A stretch of DNA of 38,264 nucleotides from Planctomycetota bacterium (GCA_014238855.1 JABAAH010000024.1:1-38264); one strand, 5' to 3'; positions 18,682-27,283 are shown, counted from the stretch's first letter. A program made the numbers and translations. Notes: generated by a model not told the origin, from the letters alone.

Positions 18682-19218
18682 CTAACTCTCCCCCTCGTCC
18701 AGAAACATTCCATCTGGTAGCCCTTGAACTTTGCGGACAACTACTCTCTGAATCGATTCCCAAGCAACGGCCTCCAGAGTGATAGAACCATCCGGCTCTT
18801 GACGCGCAAACAAAGCATGCGTCCCCTGGGACCACTTCCGCTCAAAGAATTTCGGTAAAATTGGCCGAGAACTCCCAGCAATATGGAGTTCAACCTCACC
18901 ACCATGTTCGAGTTCCTGCCAAAGCCGAGCTATGAGTCGTGCCGTTGGACTCTCAGTGTTTCCTCCAGCCAGATTGCTGGTAACCGAATCGCCTTCAACA
19001 GGAGGACCAAGGAGATCAATCGATGAACTCTGCAGACTAGAGACTTCATCCACTATTGCTGAGCCAAGCGTGCTATCTTGGTCAGATGGTTGTGAATTTG
19101 GAATGACGACCTTGACCCCGCATTTCGAACAGACTCCACCTTTTCCCGCAAGCTTCGTTGGAACGGTTATACGATGATTATTTGGACAATGAAATGTAAT
19201 AGAAGAAGATTCGACCAT
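18682..19218 (-). CDS. Zinc-ribbon protein of unknown function
   Basis: The N-terminus carries a ribbon of the type ITFHCPNNHRITVPTKLAGK then GGVCSKCGVKVVIPN, with Cys/His pairs about 20 residues apart. A Ser/Thr-rich linker (about 40-90) and a soluble C-terminal part (about 90-178: RLIARLWQELEHGGEVELHI) follow. I see no membrane helix and no enzyme motif. The ribbon is closely similar to that of the divergent neighbour at 19431 (shared pattern AGxxGxCxxCxxxxxIP). Such ribbons are common at the N-termini of planctomycete proteins and may bind nucleic acid or protein partners. The two genes share a 212-bp upstream region. Confidence 0.7.
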   Translation of the reverse strand: MVESSSITFHCPNNHRITVPTKLAGKGGVCSKCGVKVVIPNSQPSDQDSTLGSAIVDEVSSLQSSSIDLLGPPVEGDSVTSNLAGGNTESPTARLIARLWQELEHGGEVELHIAGSSRPILPKFFERKWSQGTHALFARQEPDGSITLEAVAWESIQRVVVRKVQGLPDGMFLDEGES

Positions 19219-19430
19219 TTGAAATTACCATGACGACAGGCTAGGACTAATCATCAAGCAGGACGACTGATGACAAATGTATACTCTCTCTACTCTACCC
19301 CCCATTTTTATGCCGTAAAATTAAATATGTTTATTTTCAAATACAATGTGCAAAGTTGACTCTAATACCGGCATAGAACGCTCTCTCCACTGAACACTAT
19401 ATTCGCAACCACTCACTCCAGATCTTCTCT

Positions 19431-20108
19431 ATGGCCATTTCAGTTGTATGCGCAAAATGCCAAGCACGGTTTAACGTTAGCGACAAGTTCGCCGGACAGA
19501 CCGGCCCTTGTCCAAAATGCAAGCAGCCAATCAAAATCCCGAAGGCAATGGGTGATGTCACAATTCATGGGCCTTCAAAACCTGCAGAGTCATCACAGTC
19601 GGGTCAGATGCCAACTGCACCGATTATTTTTAAAGAAGAGTCAGTGTCTCCTATCTCTATCACAATACTTCTTGTTACAGGCGTGCTCGTATTGCTTGCA
19701 GCATATGCTTCAGGAAAAGTATTCAATGTCGAATTTGGCCAACCCTCCATACCTTTTCTTTTACAAGCTCTAACAGCTTTCTTTGTCGCAATACCGTGCA
19801 CCAACGTTGGATACACCGTGATGCGAGACAAAGAACTCGAGCCATATAAAGGCCGATCACTCACTATTCGAGTTTTAATTTGTAGTATGGTCTATGCATC
19901 ATTGTGGTACGTGCGGGGAACGATTGGAATTGAGAACCCTGAGATATGGCAATGGACTTTTCTTGCTCCTGTATTCTTGTTTGCCGGCGGCTTGACCGCA
20001 GTCCTCAGCTTTGACATCGACTGGGGTGTTGGAGTAAGCCACTATTCTTTCTATGTAATCCTGATAGCTTTAATGAGATATCTGGCAGGATTACAACCAC
20101 CCTTGTGA
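19431..20108 (+). CDS. Zinc-ribbon multi-spanning membrane protein
   Basis: The 225-residue product starts with a zinc ribbon (VVCAKCQARFNVSDKFAGQ then GPCPKCKQPIKIPK). After a short linker come about five hydrophobic helices: SITILLVTGVLVLLAAYASG, IPFLLQALTAFFVAIPCTNV, LICSMVYASLWYVRG, WTFLAPVFLFAGGLTAVL and YSFYVILIALMRYLAG. The ribbon is expected to face the cytoplasm. I know of no function for this architecture. The ribbon is paralogous to that of the divergent gene at 18682-19218. The HD-domain gene follows 48 bp later on the same strand, after a possible weak terminator, so read-through expression is possible. Confidence 0.72.
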   Translation: MAISVVCAKCQARFNVSDKFAGQTGPCPKCKQPIKIPKAMGDVTIHGPSKPAESSQSGQMPTAPIIFKEESVSPISITILLVTGVLVLLAAYASGKVFNVEFGQPSIPFLLQALTAFFVAIPCTNVGYTVMRDKELEPYKGRSLTIRVLICSMVYASLWYVRGTIGIENPEIWQWTFLAPVFLFAGGLTAVLSFDIDWGVGVSHYSFYVILIALMRYLAGLQPPL

Positions 20109-20130
20109 CCACTGAATAGAAAGTGGTTTT
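20108..20130 (+). terminator. Weak intrinsic terminator candidate
   Basis: ACCACT (20108-20113) pairs with AGTGGT (20122-20127) across an 8-nt loop, and the run of T residues continues to 20130. It begins on the last base of the stop codon. The stem is short, so termination would be partial at best. Confidence 0.35.
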
Positions 20131-20156
20131 GAAAGACTTAAAGAGTTCGAGATCGA

Positions 20157-21500
20157 ATGTCTTTTGAGAAGCTCCAGGAACTGAGAACAATTCATGATGG
20201 CGGCGGCGTCCGGATTCCCCCGGACAAAACCGTCCCTCTTACTCCTCGCGTTCGTAAATTACTTGACAGTTCACCGGTACGGCGACTGGCCTCAGTACGT
20301 CAACTGGGCCTTGTTTCACTTGTTTACCCAGGTGCTGTGCACTCCCGGCTTGAGCATTCACTTGGTGTCTATCGACTCGCCCTCGAGTTCCTTTTGAGCC
20401 TGCATGGCGATGAATGCTTTCGCGCGATTATTTCTGAAAAAGACGCCTCGGCTTTCTTAGTTGCTGCAATTCTCCACGACATCGGACATTGGCCGTACTG
20501 CCATCCCATTGAAGACATGGATTTGCCGGGCATACCACGACACGAGGAACGAACCTCTCAGCTCATCTCGACGAATGAGATTAAAAATCTTCTCATGTCC
20601 GATTGGGGACTATCAGCAGATCGCATTGCCGACCTTATACTAGGGTCCGCGAGCGATCCAGCTGGGAAGATTATTCATTCACTTCTCTCGGGACCAATAG
20701 ATGTCGATAAAATGGACTACCTGATGCGGGACAGCCTGCACGCCGGAGTACCGTACGGCAGACACTTTGACCAAGACCGATTACTCGCAAGCCTCTGCCT
20801 TGATGCGAACAGTGAATCACTCGCAATCACTGAAAAAGGAAAGACGGCCGCAGAACTCATGGTATTTGCTCGCTACGTCATGTTCAGTGAGGTTTACTGG
20901 CACCATGCTGTGCGATCAGCAACAGCCATGCTGCAACGAGCACTTTGGCTCAGTCGTGAACAGTTAGACATACGTCAATTAGTTCAATCAACAGAAGAAT
21001 CCTTCGTACAACACATATGTGATAACGATAAAAATCCAGTGACTCAATTACTTGGAAATGGACTCTTTGGGTCGCAACGAAAACTCTTCAAACGAATTGC
21101 CTCGTTTGATGCGAAATCTCACCCGACGCTCCACAAGACTTTGGCTGGGCTACCCTATAAACAACTCGTTCAAGTCTCTGATTGTTTTGCAATACGATTA
21201 GCCAAAAGAACTGGCTGTGACATTCAGCAAAATGAAATACTTATAGACGCACCACCGAAACAGCGCGAAATTGAATTCAGACTACAAGTGCGCTGTCGTG
21301 ACCAGTTCGGTAGAGGCAAGCATCGCTGGCGATCACTTGCAGAGATCTCACCAGTTACGGAGTCGCTCGCGCATCTACAATTCGATTATCTAGTAAAGCA
21401 AGTCCGAATCTTCGGATCACATAATGCTTTCGGGGCCGTACGAAATACAACTGGCCTCGAGGACATTCTCCTCGAGGCCAGTAATGATGCTTTGATGTGA
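20157..21500 (+). CDS. HD-domain phosphohydrolase, dGTPase-like
   Basis: The 447-residue cytosolic protein belongs to the HD superfamily of metal-dependent phosphohydrolases, in the branch that includes dNTP triphosphohydrolases and SAMHD1. Metal ligands are in order: His67 (HSRLEHSLGVYRL), His107-Asp108 (AAILHDIGHWPYCHP) and Asp184 (GPIDVDKMDYLMRDSLHAGV). The LVYPGAVHSRLEHSLGVY block matches SAMHD1-like proteins. The substrate, whether dNTPs or another nucleotide, cannot be told from sequence. The final codons contain a perfect 13-bp hairpin (21451-21481). The neighbour on the right converges. Confidence 0.85.
   Translation: MSFEKLQELRTIHDGGGVRIPPDKTVPLTPRVRKLLDSSPVRRLASVRQLGLVSLVYPGAVHSRLEHSLGVYRLALEFLLSLHGDECFRAIISEKDASAFLVAAILHDIGHWPYCHPIEDMDLPGIPRHEERTSQLISTNEIKNLLMSDWGLSADRIADLILGSASDPAGKIIHSLLSGPIDVDKMDYLMRDSLHAGVPYGRHFDQDRLLASLCLDANSESLAITEKGKTAAELMVFARYVMFSEVYWHHAVRSATAMLQRALWLSREQLDIRQLVQSTEESFVQHICDNDKNPVTQLLGNGLFGSQRKLFKRIASFDAKSHPTLHKTLAGLPYKQLVQVSDCFAIRLAKRTGCDIQQNEILIDAPPKQREIEFRLQVRCRDQFGRGKHRWRSLAEISPVTESLAHLQFDYLVKQVRIFGSHNAFGAVRNTTGLEDILLEASNDALM
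21451..21481. terminator. Perfect 13-bp hairpin overlapping the 3' end of the HD gene
   Basis: CTGGCCTCGAGGA (21451-21463) and TCCTCGAGGCCAG (21469-21481) are exact reverse complements around a 5-nt loop. It sits within the codons for TGLEDILLEAS, between two convergent genes. There is no T-tract, so it is more likely an RNA stabiliser, a Rho-type pause or a transcription block acting in both directions than a classical terminator. Confidence 0.6.
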
Positions 21501-21515
21501 GAACAACAGAGAATA

Positions 21516-21875
21516 CTAAGGCAGTTTGCCTTCCTTGAAAAGTTCACCGTATGTGACGCCTGATGAGTTTTTCTCTGATTCCACTTTCGCTAATGCTTCC
21601 CGAATTTTCTCTGGATTCTTCGCATCCTTTTTTCGATCCAACAAGGTATCAAGCAGTTTGCCGTAAGCATTCTTATTTTTTTTACTTTTCCCTTCATGGC
21701 ACAGATTGCACTTTGCCTTAGCGACTGCGCTCGCATCGAGTTCACCGTTATTTACATAAACTTCTTTAAATTCATCATAGAACTGTTTCACGGCGAAAGC
21801 AGGGCTCGCGGAAATCATGAACGATCCGACGAACATCACCAACAACAATCTACTGAGCAATTGAATTTTTCTCAT
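21516..21875 (-). CDS. Small exported monoheme c-type cytochrome-like protein
   Basis: The 119-residue product has a signal peptide (LLSRLLLVMFVGSFMISASP, ending AFA) and one heme attachment motif in KAKCNLCHEGKSKKNKNAYG. The rest is highly charged and Lys-rich. No distal Met ligand is obvious, so the second heme ligand may be a His/Lys or absent. It would act in the periplasm as an electron carrier or heme-binding protein. The start is supported by AAGGAG ten bases before the ATG. A Fur-box-like palindrome lies about 220 bp upstream. It converges with the HD gene (15 bp between stops). Confidence 0.8.
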   Translation of the reverse strand: MRKIQLLSRLLLVMFVGSFMISASPAFAVKQFYDEFKEVYVNNGELDASAVAKAKCNLCHEGKSKKNKNAYGKLLDTLLDRKKDAKNPEKIREALAKVESEKNSSGVTYGELFKEGKLP

Positions 21876-21889
21876 ATTTTATTTTCTCC

Positions 21890-22099
21890 TTACTTATCAC
21901 GAGATGAAAACGAAACGCTCTCGTCTATCTCGGGTACCAGTTCCAAGCAGTTTTTACAGCGTTTTTCTTTCAAGTTTGTATTCTTCGTACACCCAAAAAA
22001 CAAACCGCATCGTGTATACAATGGCGCCTTTGCAATGATATTACAGGAAAAAAATGCTGATACCTCTGTTATGTCTTCTAAGGAAATTATTTCTTGCAA
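21890..22099 (-). CDS. Possible small cysteine-rich protein
   Basis: An open frame of up to 69 residues ends 14 bp before the heme-protein gene. It contains cysteine pairs in TRCGLFFGCTKNTNLKEKRC and KNCLELVPEID, which look like a small metal-binding knuckle. The only in-frame start visible is a TTG that lies inside the palindrome at 22097-22119, with no ribosome-binding site, so either the true start is an internal non-ATG codon or the frame is not translated. The Cys spacing makes it worth recording, but I am not sure it is a gene. Confidence 0.35.
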   Translation of the reverse strand: MQEIISLEDITEVSAFFSCNIIAKAPLYTRCGLFFGCTKNTNLKEKRCKNCLELVPEIDESVSFSSRDK

Positions 22100-22119
22100 T
22101 TGAGAATCGGTCTCAATTG
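22097..22119. promoter_or_regulatory. Fur-box-like palindromic operator candidate
   Basis: CAATTGAGA (22097-22105) and TCTCAATTG (22111-22119) are perfect inverted repeats around ATCGG. The core TGAGAATCGGTCTCA matches 13 of 15 positions of the Fur-type operator TGAGAATCATTCTCA. On the minus strand TTGAGA could serve as a -35 box, followed about 17-18 bp later by an A/T-rich AAATAAT, so the palindrome would cover a promoter reading into the Cys-rich and heme-protein genes. It might instead be a hairpin after the kinase gene, but there is no T-tract. Confidence 0.45.
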
Positions 22120-22145
22120 TATCGTCCTGATTTCATGCGTCTCAA

Positions 22146-24371
22146 CTATTTGATCGCTGAAAAATCTCGATAATCCAACGACTGACCAGCAGAAGAATAA
22201 TCGATTTCAATTGCATTACCAGCACCATCTATTTTACGAAAAATACTTCCGCCCTCATATCTCCCCCGATAGTCGGTCCAATTTATTGCTCGCTGATAAA
22301 CCTCTGGCTCTGCCACTCCTACCTGCTCTAGCAAAACATCTGACTCGGGGATAATAAAACGACAGCTATCTATAACGGCTCGCAACTGAGGAACGTCATC
22401 CTGTCCTGGTGCATCCTCCAGACGAGCAAACCCTTCTTGACAGGCAAACGTTGCGTCACGAAGGCGAAGCTGTACTTTAGCTGGTTCAAAAGGGTGAGTG
22501 GAACTACTTTTTACCGTAAGGAATCTTTGATCAACTGTCACACCGCCACCAATCCAAGAAAGTGACAATGCTGTAGATGACTCACAAACAAAACACGTAA
22601 AATTACCTTTGACTACAGAATTTTCTATTTTAATAGCATTTTCTTCTATTGAGTCTCTGGCTTCATCAGACACGTCCGCCGAGAGCTCAATAGCTTTTGT
22701 ATTGTAAGCCGTATCCTCTTGTTGGCTTCGACGGATAGCACGTATACGTGTTAGAACCAACCCGCCACCCACTTCGAACGATTTTTCTTGAGTTGCACTA
22801 GATGCAGATACCACCTCTGTATTTGTACAGGTAAGCTGACCTCCATCAGCAAGTTCAAAGACCGATGTATAGCCGCCAATGTTATCACCATTTTCATGAC
22901 CAATGCGAATATCTACACCTTTAAGTGTCAGGTGTCCGTCTGCAATAAAAAACACTGACTCATCTGAGCCAAATGCCGATTTCAACGAAGGAACCGCACG
23001 TAAGACAGGCCGCCTCTCCGATTCTCCTCGTATCGTTAAATGGATATCCGTATTCAGACGGGTGGGACCAATCTCATGCTCTGAATCTCCAGATAGTTCT
23101 ATTACTCCACCAGCTGTTAAATGTGCCACTGCTGCGGCAACAGTGTCGAACTCATTGTCTTGAGCAGGCTGTGAAACAACCCGCACTACCGCCGTATCAC
23201 CAAAATCTTGGAACTGGTAATTGACGTCAACGGCTTGGTTTTCCGTCAACACACGAACCGGGAAGGCTATAGCTGTCCAACACACAAGGCTTATAAGGCC
23301 TACAACTGCCAGGCCCCATGGCCAGTAAGACACATCTGCTGCATGCCTCACAGACAAAGTCGGTTCAACAGCTGCACGAGACACCGTAACATCAAAACCC
23401 TCTTCTTCTGCAATCGATAGCAATTCAAATTCAAGAGCTGCTGGATGCTGAAAGCGGTCCTCAGGACGCTTTGCCATTAATTTATGAACCAGCGATGCAA
23501 GCTTGCGAGGCGTATCAGCCCTCATGCTTAAAATCTCGGGTGGTAGCTCCTGTTGGTGCTGGAGCAGCTTTTGCACCATTGTCCCTTCAGCAAATGGTGC
23601 TCTACCTACTAGCATGAAAAACATCGTGCATCCCAACGAATAGAGATCACTCCGAATATCAGCTGACCGAGCGTCTCTCGCTTGTTCTGGAGAAATATAG
23701 TCGAATGTACCGAGTGTTATTCCACTGACAGTGAGGTCTTGCTCACCAGCAATATGCTGCAATCGGGCTAACCCCATGTCAACCAATTTCGCTCGACCTT
23801 CAGGTGTAAGAAGAATATTCGATGGCTTAATGTCACGATGTGTGACATCTCGGTGGCAAGCATGATCTAAGGCTGCCGCAATTTGCATGGAGATATCTAC
23901 AACAGCAGCAACTGCCATAGGACCTCGCTGTCGAACTAAATCTCGAAGATTTGTACCTTCGATATATTCAAAGACAATAAAATGCCATCCATCACTCGAT
24001 CCAACGGCATGGACTAAACCTATGTTCTCATGATTGAGCCTTGCCGCAGATTGCGCTTCATTCCGAAAACGCCTCAGCATTTCTTCATCAGCCGACCGGT
24101 GGCCAGCTAATACTTTTACTGCAACCGTTCGATCAAGAGTCGTATCGAGTGCTTTAAAGACTGCACCCATACCACCACCGCCAACAAATTTATTGAGGCG
24201 GTAGTCTCCAAGTTGGCGACCTTCAAGAAGTTTCCCTAATTCATTTACTGACTTTGGTACATGAGCTGCCGCATCCTCACCAGATAACACCGTTGCATCC
24301 GAATCTTGAAGCCGATCCATTCCTGAGGCTTTACGATCGGGCTGCCGGCTCTCCAAAGCAGAATTTTCCAT
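22146..24371 (-). CDS. Transmembrane Ser/Thr protein kinase with beta-helix-like outer domain
   Basis: This 741-residue Hanks-type kinase has a cytosolic catalytic domain at about 55-320: glycine loop GGGGMGAVFK, Lys86 in TVAVKVLAG, catalytic THRDIKPSNILL and LVDMGLARL. The last has DMG in place of DFG, a variant common in planctomycetes. Activation segment GTFDYISPEQARD follows. A single membrane helix lies at about 352-374 (WGLAVVGLISLVCWTAIAF). The outer part (about 400-741) reads as short repeated strands resembling pectate-lyase-like right-handed beta-helices (IELSGDSEHEIGPTRLNTDI, LTLKGVDIRIGH). This part has no catalytic motif that I recognise and probably senses or binds a ligand. I chose the ATG at 24371; the frame extends 21 codons upstream only to a TTG. 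Confidence 0.9.
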   Translation of the reverse strand: MENSALESRQPDRKASGMDRLQDSDATVLSGEDAAAHVPKSVNELGKLLEGRQLGDYRLNKFVGGGGMGAVFKALDTTLDRTVAVKVLAGHRSADEEMLRRFRNEAQSAARLNHENIGLVHAVGSSDGWHFIVFEYIEGTNLRDLVRQRGPMAVAAVVDISMQIAAALDHACHRDVTHRDIKPSNILLTPEGRAKLVDMGLARLQHIAGEQDLTVSGITLGTFDYISPEQARDARSADIRSDLYSLGCTMFFMLVGRAPFAEGTMVQKLLQHQQELPPEILSMRADTPRKLASLVHKLMAKRPEDRFQHPAALEFELLSIAEEEGFDVTVSRAAVEPTLSVRHAADVSYWPWGLAVVGLISLVCWTAIAFPVRVLTENQAVDVNYQFQDFGDTAVVRVVSQPAQDNEFDTVAAAVAHLTAGGVIELSGDSEHEIGPTRLNTDIHLTIRGESERRPVLRAVPSLKSAFGSDESVFFIADGHLTLKGVDIRIGHENGDNIGGYTSVFELADGGQLTCTNTEVVSASSATQEKSFEVGGGLVLTRIRAIRRSQQEDTAYNTKAIELSADVSDEARDSIEENAIKIENSVVKGNFTCFVCESSTALSLSWIGGGVTVDQRFLTVKSSSTHPFEPAKVQLRLRDATFACQEGFARLEDAPGQDDVPQLRAVIDSCRFIIPESDVLLEQVGVAEPEVYQRAINWTDYRGRYEGGSIFRKIDGAGNAIEIDYSSAGQSLDYRDFSAIK

Positions 24372-24604
24372 TTTTTGACGGTAGCAACGAACTTCCTGAA
24401 CGGCAACGGACTTCGTGAATTTCTTACCATGCAATTATATTGAATTGGTAAAAAAGTGCTTAAATCGTTTGATTACGATGTATTTTAGCTGAAAAGAATA
24501 CTTGGTGAGATTTCAGCAGCAAAGACGCCACCCACCAATTATGCTCTAACGAACTGAATCGCCGTTATGTCATTCGATTTCAAATCCCTTTCTGGAGTAT
24601 TTTG

Positions 24605-25153
24605 ATGGATACTGAGTCGCCTAGTGTTTCCCGAATTGCAACTTGGTGCCTGGTTCTCGGTGGGATTCTTGCAGCCCTTGGCACCCTCGCGGTCATGACA
24701 CCGTGGGTAGCAGCAAAAGTAATTGCGGTATTTTGTGGCATTAGCCTGCTTGTAGCAGGGGTTTCACAAGTAGCAATGGCGGTTGGCACCTATACATGGA
24801 GAGGTTTCTGGGTCACACTCGTCTGCGGTGGCCTTTCGACAATGGCTGGCATTGGAATGCTCGTGCTACCAGAGGCAGGTGTTGAGGCTCTTGTTCTCTT
24901 TCTTGGCTTCCTACTAGCGTTCGAAGCCGTAGCAAAGCTAGCAGCAGCATTTACGATCCGAGAAGGATTTCCCTGGGGATGGCTTCTCGTAGATGGAATT
25001 ATTACAGGGATTTTAAGCGTTATTCTCTTAACGAGCAGCCCACTCGAAGCAGGCATGCTGCTTGGGGTCTTCATTGGTATCAATTTTCTCTCAAGCGCTG
25101 CGGCATTTATTGCAGCTGGCCTTCATCTACGAAAGATTGATGCACCAAGCTAA
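24605..25153 (+). CDS. HdeD-family (DUF308) six-helix membrane protein
   Basis: The 182-residue product consists almost wholly of six hydrophobic helices, the HdeD/DUF308 layout: CLVLGGILAALGTLAVMTPW, VIAVFCGISLLVAGVSQVAM, TLVCGGLSTMAGIGMLVLPE, EALVLFLGFLLAFEAVAKLA, WLLVDGIITGILSVILLTS and MLLGVFIGINFLSSAAAFIA. The Gly-rich helices and short loops are typical. In E. coli HdeD is linked to acid resistance, but in most bacteria the role is unknown. CTGGAG seven bases before the ATG supports the start; a TTG directly in front is less likely. Divergent from the kinase gene. Confidence 0.88.
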   Translation: MDTESPSVSRIATWCLVLGGILAALGTLAVMTPWVAAKVIAVFCGISLLVAGVSQVAMAVGTYTWRGFWVTLVCGGLSTMAGIGMLVLPEAGVEALVLFLGFLLAFEAVAKLAAAFTIREGFPWGWLLVDGIITGILSVILLTSSPLEAGMLLGVFIGINFLSSAAAFIAAGLHLRKIDAPS

Positions 25154-25261
25154 TTTTAAGATTCTATAGCTCATTTACATCCACGAATCATTCAGTATCT
25201 TTGGAAATCAACGGGAATTCTTATAGACAGCTCACGTACATTCTTAGATTTTTGGAAATAA

Positions 25262-27283
25262 ATGATTACGATTTCCCGGGCTTGTCGTTTTTCATTACTC
25301 ATAATTCTGGTTGTTTTTGCACTGCATGCGAACATTGCAGAAGCAAATCCGACACCGAACTATACTGAATCAGAGGTTCGGGACTATCACTTGCCTGATC
25401 TCTTCCTGGTTCCCAATCAAAAAAAAGTTCTTTCCAGATCTTACTGGGAGAAATTTGCACGCCCTCATCAATTCAAACTACTTGAGAAATTTATTTACGG
25501 GCGGCGATTACCAACGACTGAGGTTTCAGTTCTTGGGAACGTGGACCGTTGCGACACAGAGCGTGATGGCATTCCGGCTCTCCGAATTCAAGCAACACTT
25601 CGACTGGGTCCAAACTTAGACTCTCCTGCCACCAACGTGCTTTTATACATACCAAAATCCAAAAAAAAGGTGCCCGTATTTTTAAAACTTAACTTTCTTG
25701 GCAACCAGGCAGAAGTCACCGATAAAGATATTGAAACAACACAGAACTGGGTCATTTCAAAAGAGGGGAATAATCATGCTACGGACGCTTCTCGCGGCAC
25801 CAGAAGTCGACGATTTCCTGTTCCATTAATGCTGGGTCGTGGCTACGGATTAGCGACCGCCCACTGTGGTGATTTTTTCCCCGATCACAAAGATGGCCGT
25901 GCGACCAGCATTCTGGGGTCGCTTGGCAGGCCAACTGGTGAACACATTCCTGAAGATGAGCCCGGAGCTATTGGGACATGGGCTTGGGGCCTCTCGCGGA
26001 TTCTTGACTGGCTCATTACTCTTCCCGAGATTGATTCAGACAGAGTAATAGTCCTCGGCCACTCTCGGCTCGGAAAGGCAGCACTCTGGGCAGGAGCATG
26101 CGACAAACGTTTTGCCATGGTGATATCAAACGATTCTGGCTGTGGTGGAGCAGCTCTCTCACAACGCAATTTTGGTGAATCTATTGAGGTGATCACCAAA
26201 CGTTTCCCTCATTGGTTCTGCCCAACATTTGCTTCATTTGCCAATCGTGAGGTTGAACTTCCGTGTGATCAACATTCTCTTCTTGCGATGATTGCCCCCC
26301 GTCCCCTGTATGTAGCAAGTGCTGAAGGCGATCGCTGGGCAGATCCAAAAGGAGAGTTTCTGGCCGCTGTTGCCGCAACACCTGCTTGGAAGCTCTACAA
26401 CCTTCAAGGGCTGGAGACCGTCAGAATGCCTTCAGTGAATTTATCAGTTGGTCAGACAATCGGCTACCATGTTCGCGAGGGAAAGCACGACCTCCTAGAG
26501 TTTGACTGGGAGCAATTTGCAAACTTTGCAGATAGCAAATTACAAAAAACGGTACATTCACAACCAAAGAAAGTTCGACCCTCGGATTCAAAAAATCAAG
26601 AAGTCATAGCTAACTTTCATCCTGACCAGCGTGCCTTACCCGCGCATCCGCCAGAAGACGCAGTCATCCTTCTTGGAGAGAATGTCGAACCAAAATTTAC
26701 TGCGATGAACGGTGAGCCAATTGACTGGTCTGAAGAAGACAGTGTGCTCACAGCCACTCAAAGTAAACAGCACAGGAACCATATCGTTTCAACGGAATTT
26801 TTTCAGGATGCAGATATACACGTAGAGTTCATGACATCACCAGTTGCACATGGAAATAGTGGACTGTACATACACGGGCACTTTGAAATGCAGATCTATG
26901 ATTCATTTGGTGTAAAAAATTTCACGCAGCAAGACGAGGGTAGCCTTTACCGATTCATGAAACCTCTCATCAACGCATCCCGCCCTACAGGTGCATGGCA
27001 GGTGTACGACATACGCTTCATTGCACCACGAAGAGATGACCGTGGTGGCATTGGATCACCCGGAATACTCAAGGCGTGGCTTAATGGACAACTGGTGCAA
27101 AATGAAGTGGCATTCACAGAACCACGGTCTCCATATATTCCCTACAAGCATGGAGTCACTCCATACCTCAAAAAGATTGAGCAGACATTACACGAAACAG
27201 GGAGCGGGCCACTGTTTCTGCAAGACCACGGCAGTCCTACGAAGTTTCGAAACATCTGGATTAAGCGGCTTCCGGAAGAGTAA
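25262..27283 (+). CDS. CE15-like glucuronoyl esterase fused to a DUF1080 domain
   Basis: The 673-residue exported protein has a signal peptide (SLLIILVVFALHANIAEA) and two domains. Residues 35-430 match carbohydrate esterase family 15: YIPKSKKKVPVFLKLNFLGN, GYGLATAHCGDFFPD, GTWAWGLSRILDWLITLPEI, the nucleophile elbow VLGHSRLGKAALWAG (Ser268) and a likely catalytic His409 in REGKHDLLEF. CE15 enzymes cut ester links between lignin and glucuronoxylan, or related uronate esters. Residues 465-673 are a DUF1080/3-keto-disaccharide hydrolase-like jelly roll (HVEFMTSPVAHGNSGLYIHG, YDIRFIAPRRDDRGGIGSPG). The fusion suggests a plant- or algal-polysaccharide role. It meets the ThuA gene head to head: the stop codons abut with no bases between. 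Confidence 0.87.
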   Translation: MITISRACRFSLLIILVVFALHANIAEANPTPNYTESEVRDYHLPDLFLVPNQKKVLSRSYWEKFARPHQFKLLEKFIYGRRLPTTEVSVLGNVDRCDTERDGIPALRIQATLRLGPNLDSPATNVLLYIPKSKKKVPVFLKLNFLGNQAEVTDKDIETTQNWVISKEGNNHATDASRGTRSRRFPVPLMLGRGYGLATAHCGDFFPDHKDGRATSILGSLGRPTGEHIPEDEPGAIGTWAWGLSRILDWLITLPEIDSDRVIVLGHSRLGKAALWAGACDKRFAMVISNDSGCGGAALSQRNFGESIEVITKRFPHWFCPTFASFANREVELPCDQHSLLAMIAPRPLYVASAEGDRWADPKGEFLAAVAATPAWKLYNLQGLETVRMPSVNLSVGQTIGYHVREGKHDLLEFDWEQFANFADSKLQKTVHSQPKKVRPSDSKNQEVIANFHPDQRALPAHPPEDAVILLGENVEPKFTAMNGEPIDWSEEDSVLTATQSKQHRNHIVSTEFFQDADIHVEFMTSPVAHGNSGLYIHGHFEMQIYDSFGVKNFTQQDEGSLYRFMKPLINASRPTGAWQVYDIRFIAPRRDDRGGIGSPGILKAWLNGQLVQNEVAFTEPRSPYIPYKHGVTPYLKKIEQTLHETGSGPLFLQDHGSPTKFRNIWIKRLPEE

